Below are positions 14,052-14,217 of a stretch of 14,217 bases of DNA, in pieces. Positions within the stretch are counted from its first letter, which is position 1; the number at the start of each line of letters is the position of its first letter. The notes below the pieces were generated by a model that searched no databases, was not told the DNA's origin, and worked only from the letters and a program-made list of their open reading frames with translations. The translations under genes and the position numbers were made by a program. Source of the stretch: Fibrobacter sp. (GTDB taxonomy: Bacteria; Fibrobacterota; Fibrobacteria; Fibrobacterales; Fibrobacteraceae); NCBI GenBank assembly GCA_016295375.1, contig JAEDLI010000061.1:1-14217 (forward strand), given 5' to 3'.

Positions 14052-14217
14052 AAATTCTTCTTTGGGCGTTCCCGCACATACATGTGCGGTCGGGCTATAT
14101 TTTATGGGTTGCGCGGTTCTCCACATAGTGGATAACAGCGACTAAGAACTAAAGTTCTAAGCCTTGTATAACTCCGTTCCCGCCCAACCTCATAAAACGG
14201 CACAACAATGCCGCCCC
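14052..14217 (-). repeat. Composite hairpin repeat at the window end, inverted relative to 3675-3915
   Basis: Read on the minus strand from 14217: GGGGCGGCA with the hairpin CGGCAT/GTGCCG and TTTTA; hairpin AGAACT-TT-AGTTCT (14145-14158); CCAC-TAT-GTGG (14121-14131); AAATATAGCCCGACC (14088-14102); perfect 8-pair hairpin CCGCACAT/ATGTGCGG (14072-14089); right end GGGAACGCCCAAA (14061-14073) and ATTTT, directly beside the first carB fragment. Ends and landmark match the composite at 3675-3915; the hairpins between them differ. The element may run on beyond the window. Confidence 0.82.

Noticed and set aside
12945..14217. CRISPR array
   Set aside because: The repeats are irregularly spaced, in both orientations, variable in their stems and separated by carB coding fragments; no regular repeat-spacer pattern or cas gene is present.
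12945..14217. Insertion sequence or transposon
   Set aside because: No transposase frame or long terminal inverted repeats are seen in the window; if the elements move, the enzyme must be encoded elsewhere.

Overview
The window looks like chromosomal DNA from a Fibrobacter-type bacterium. The main reasons are a protein carrying the Fibrobacter succinogenes major paralogous (FISUMP) domain at 2989-3702, Ser/Asp-rich linker lipoproteins with paralogues side by side, and GACCG-type terminators. No plasmid, phage or transposase gene is visible.

Layout. (1) 139-3702 (+) is an A+T-richer accessory block: two uncharacterised proteins with glycine-rich hydrophobic cores (503 and 335 aa), a small cysteine-cluster protein of the YkgJ type, and a FISUMP-domain protein without a signal peptide. 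The first three are tightly packed and probably form one operon. (2) 3672-3950 is a composite repeat full of hairpins, ending in a terminator. (3) 3994-8458 holds a metallo-beta-lactamase-fold lipoprotein (-), an alpha/beta hydrolase plus membrane acyltransferase pair (+), and two related lipoproteins (-). (4) 8527-12797 (-) holds DNA polymerase I with intact proofreading motifs, a Vsr-type endonuclease and a bile acid:sodium symporter family transporter. (5) 12945-14217 is the most unusual part: the 3' end of carB (carbamoyl-phosphate synthase large subunit, minus strand) survives as six ordered fragments separated by short hairpin-rich insertions.

Main discovery. The insertions in carB, the repeat after the FISUMP gene and the block at the window end are built from the same small set of modules. 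One module occurs at least six times. It has conserved flanks (GCCGAATG / CATGACTGAG-like), usually a CTTG loop, and a stem whose sequence differs in every copy while pairing is kept. A second module is a pair of neighbouring hairpins. Two composites, at 3675-3915 and 14051-14217 in opposite orientation, share the same end sequences and an internal landmark in the same order but carry different hairpins between them. I see this as a modular, hairpin-swapping repeat family that enters genes and supplies new stop codons. I do not recognise it as a named family. Two of the carB insertions (66 and 138 bp) keep the reading frame without a stop, while others do not, so this carB copy appears dead.

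Protein functions are assigned from motifs and family memory only; no database search was possible.
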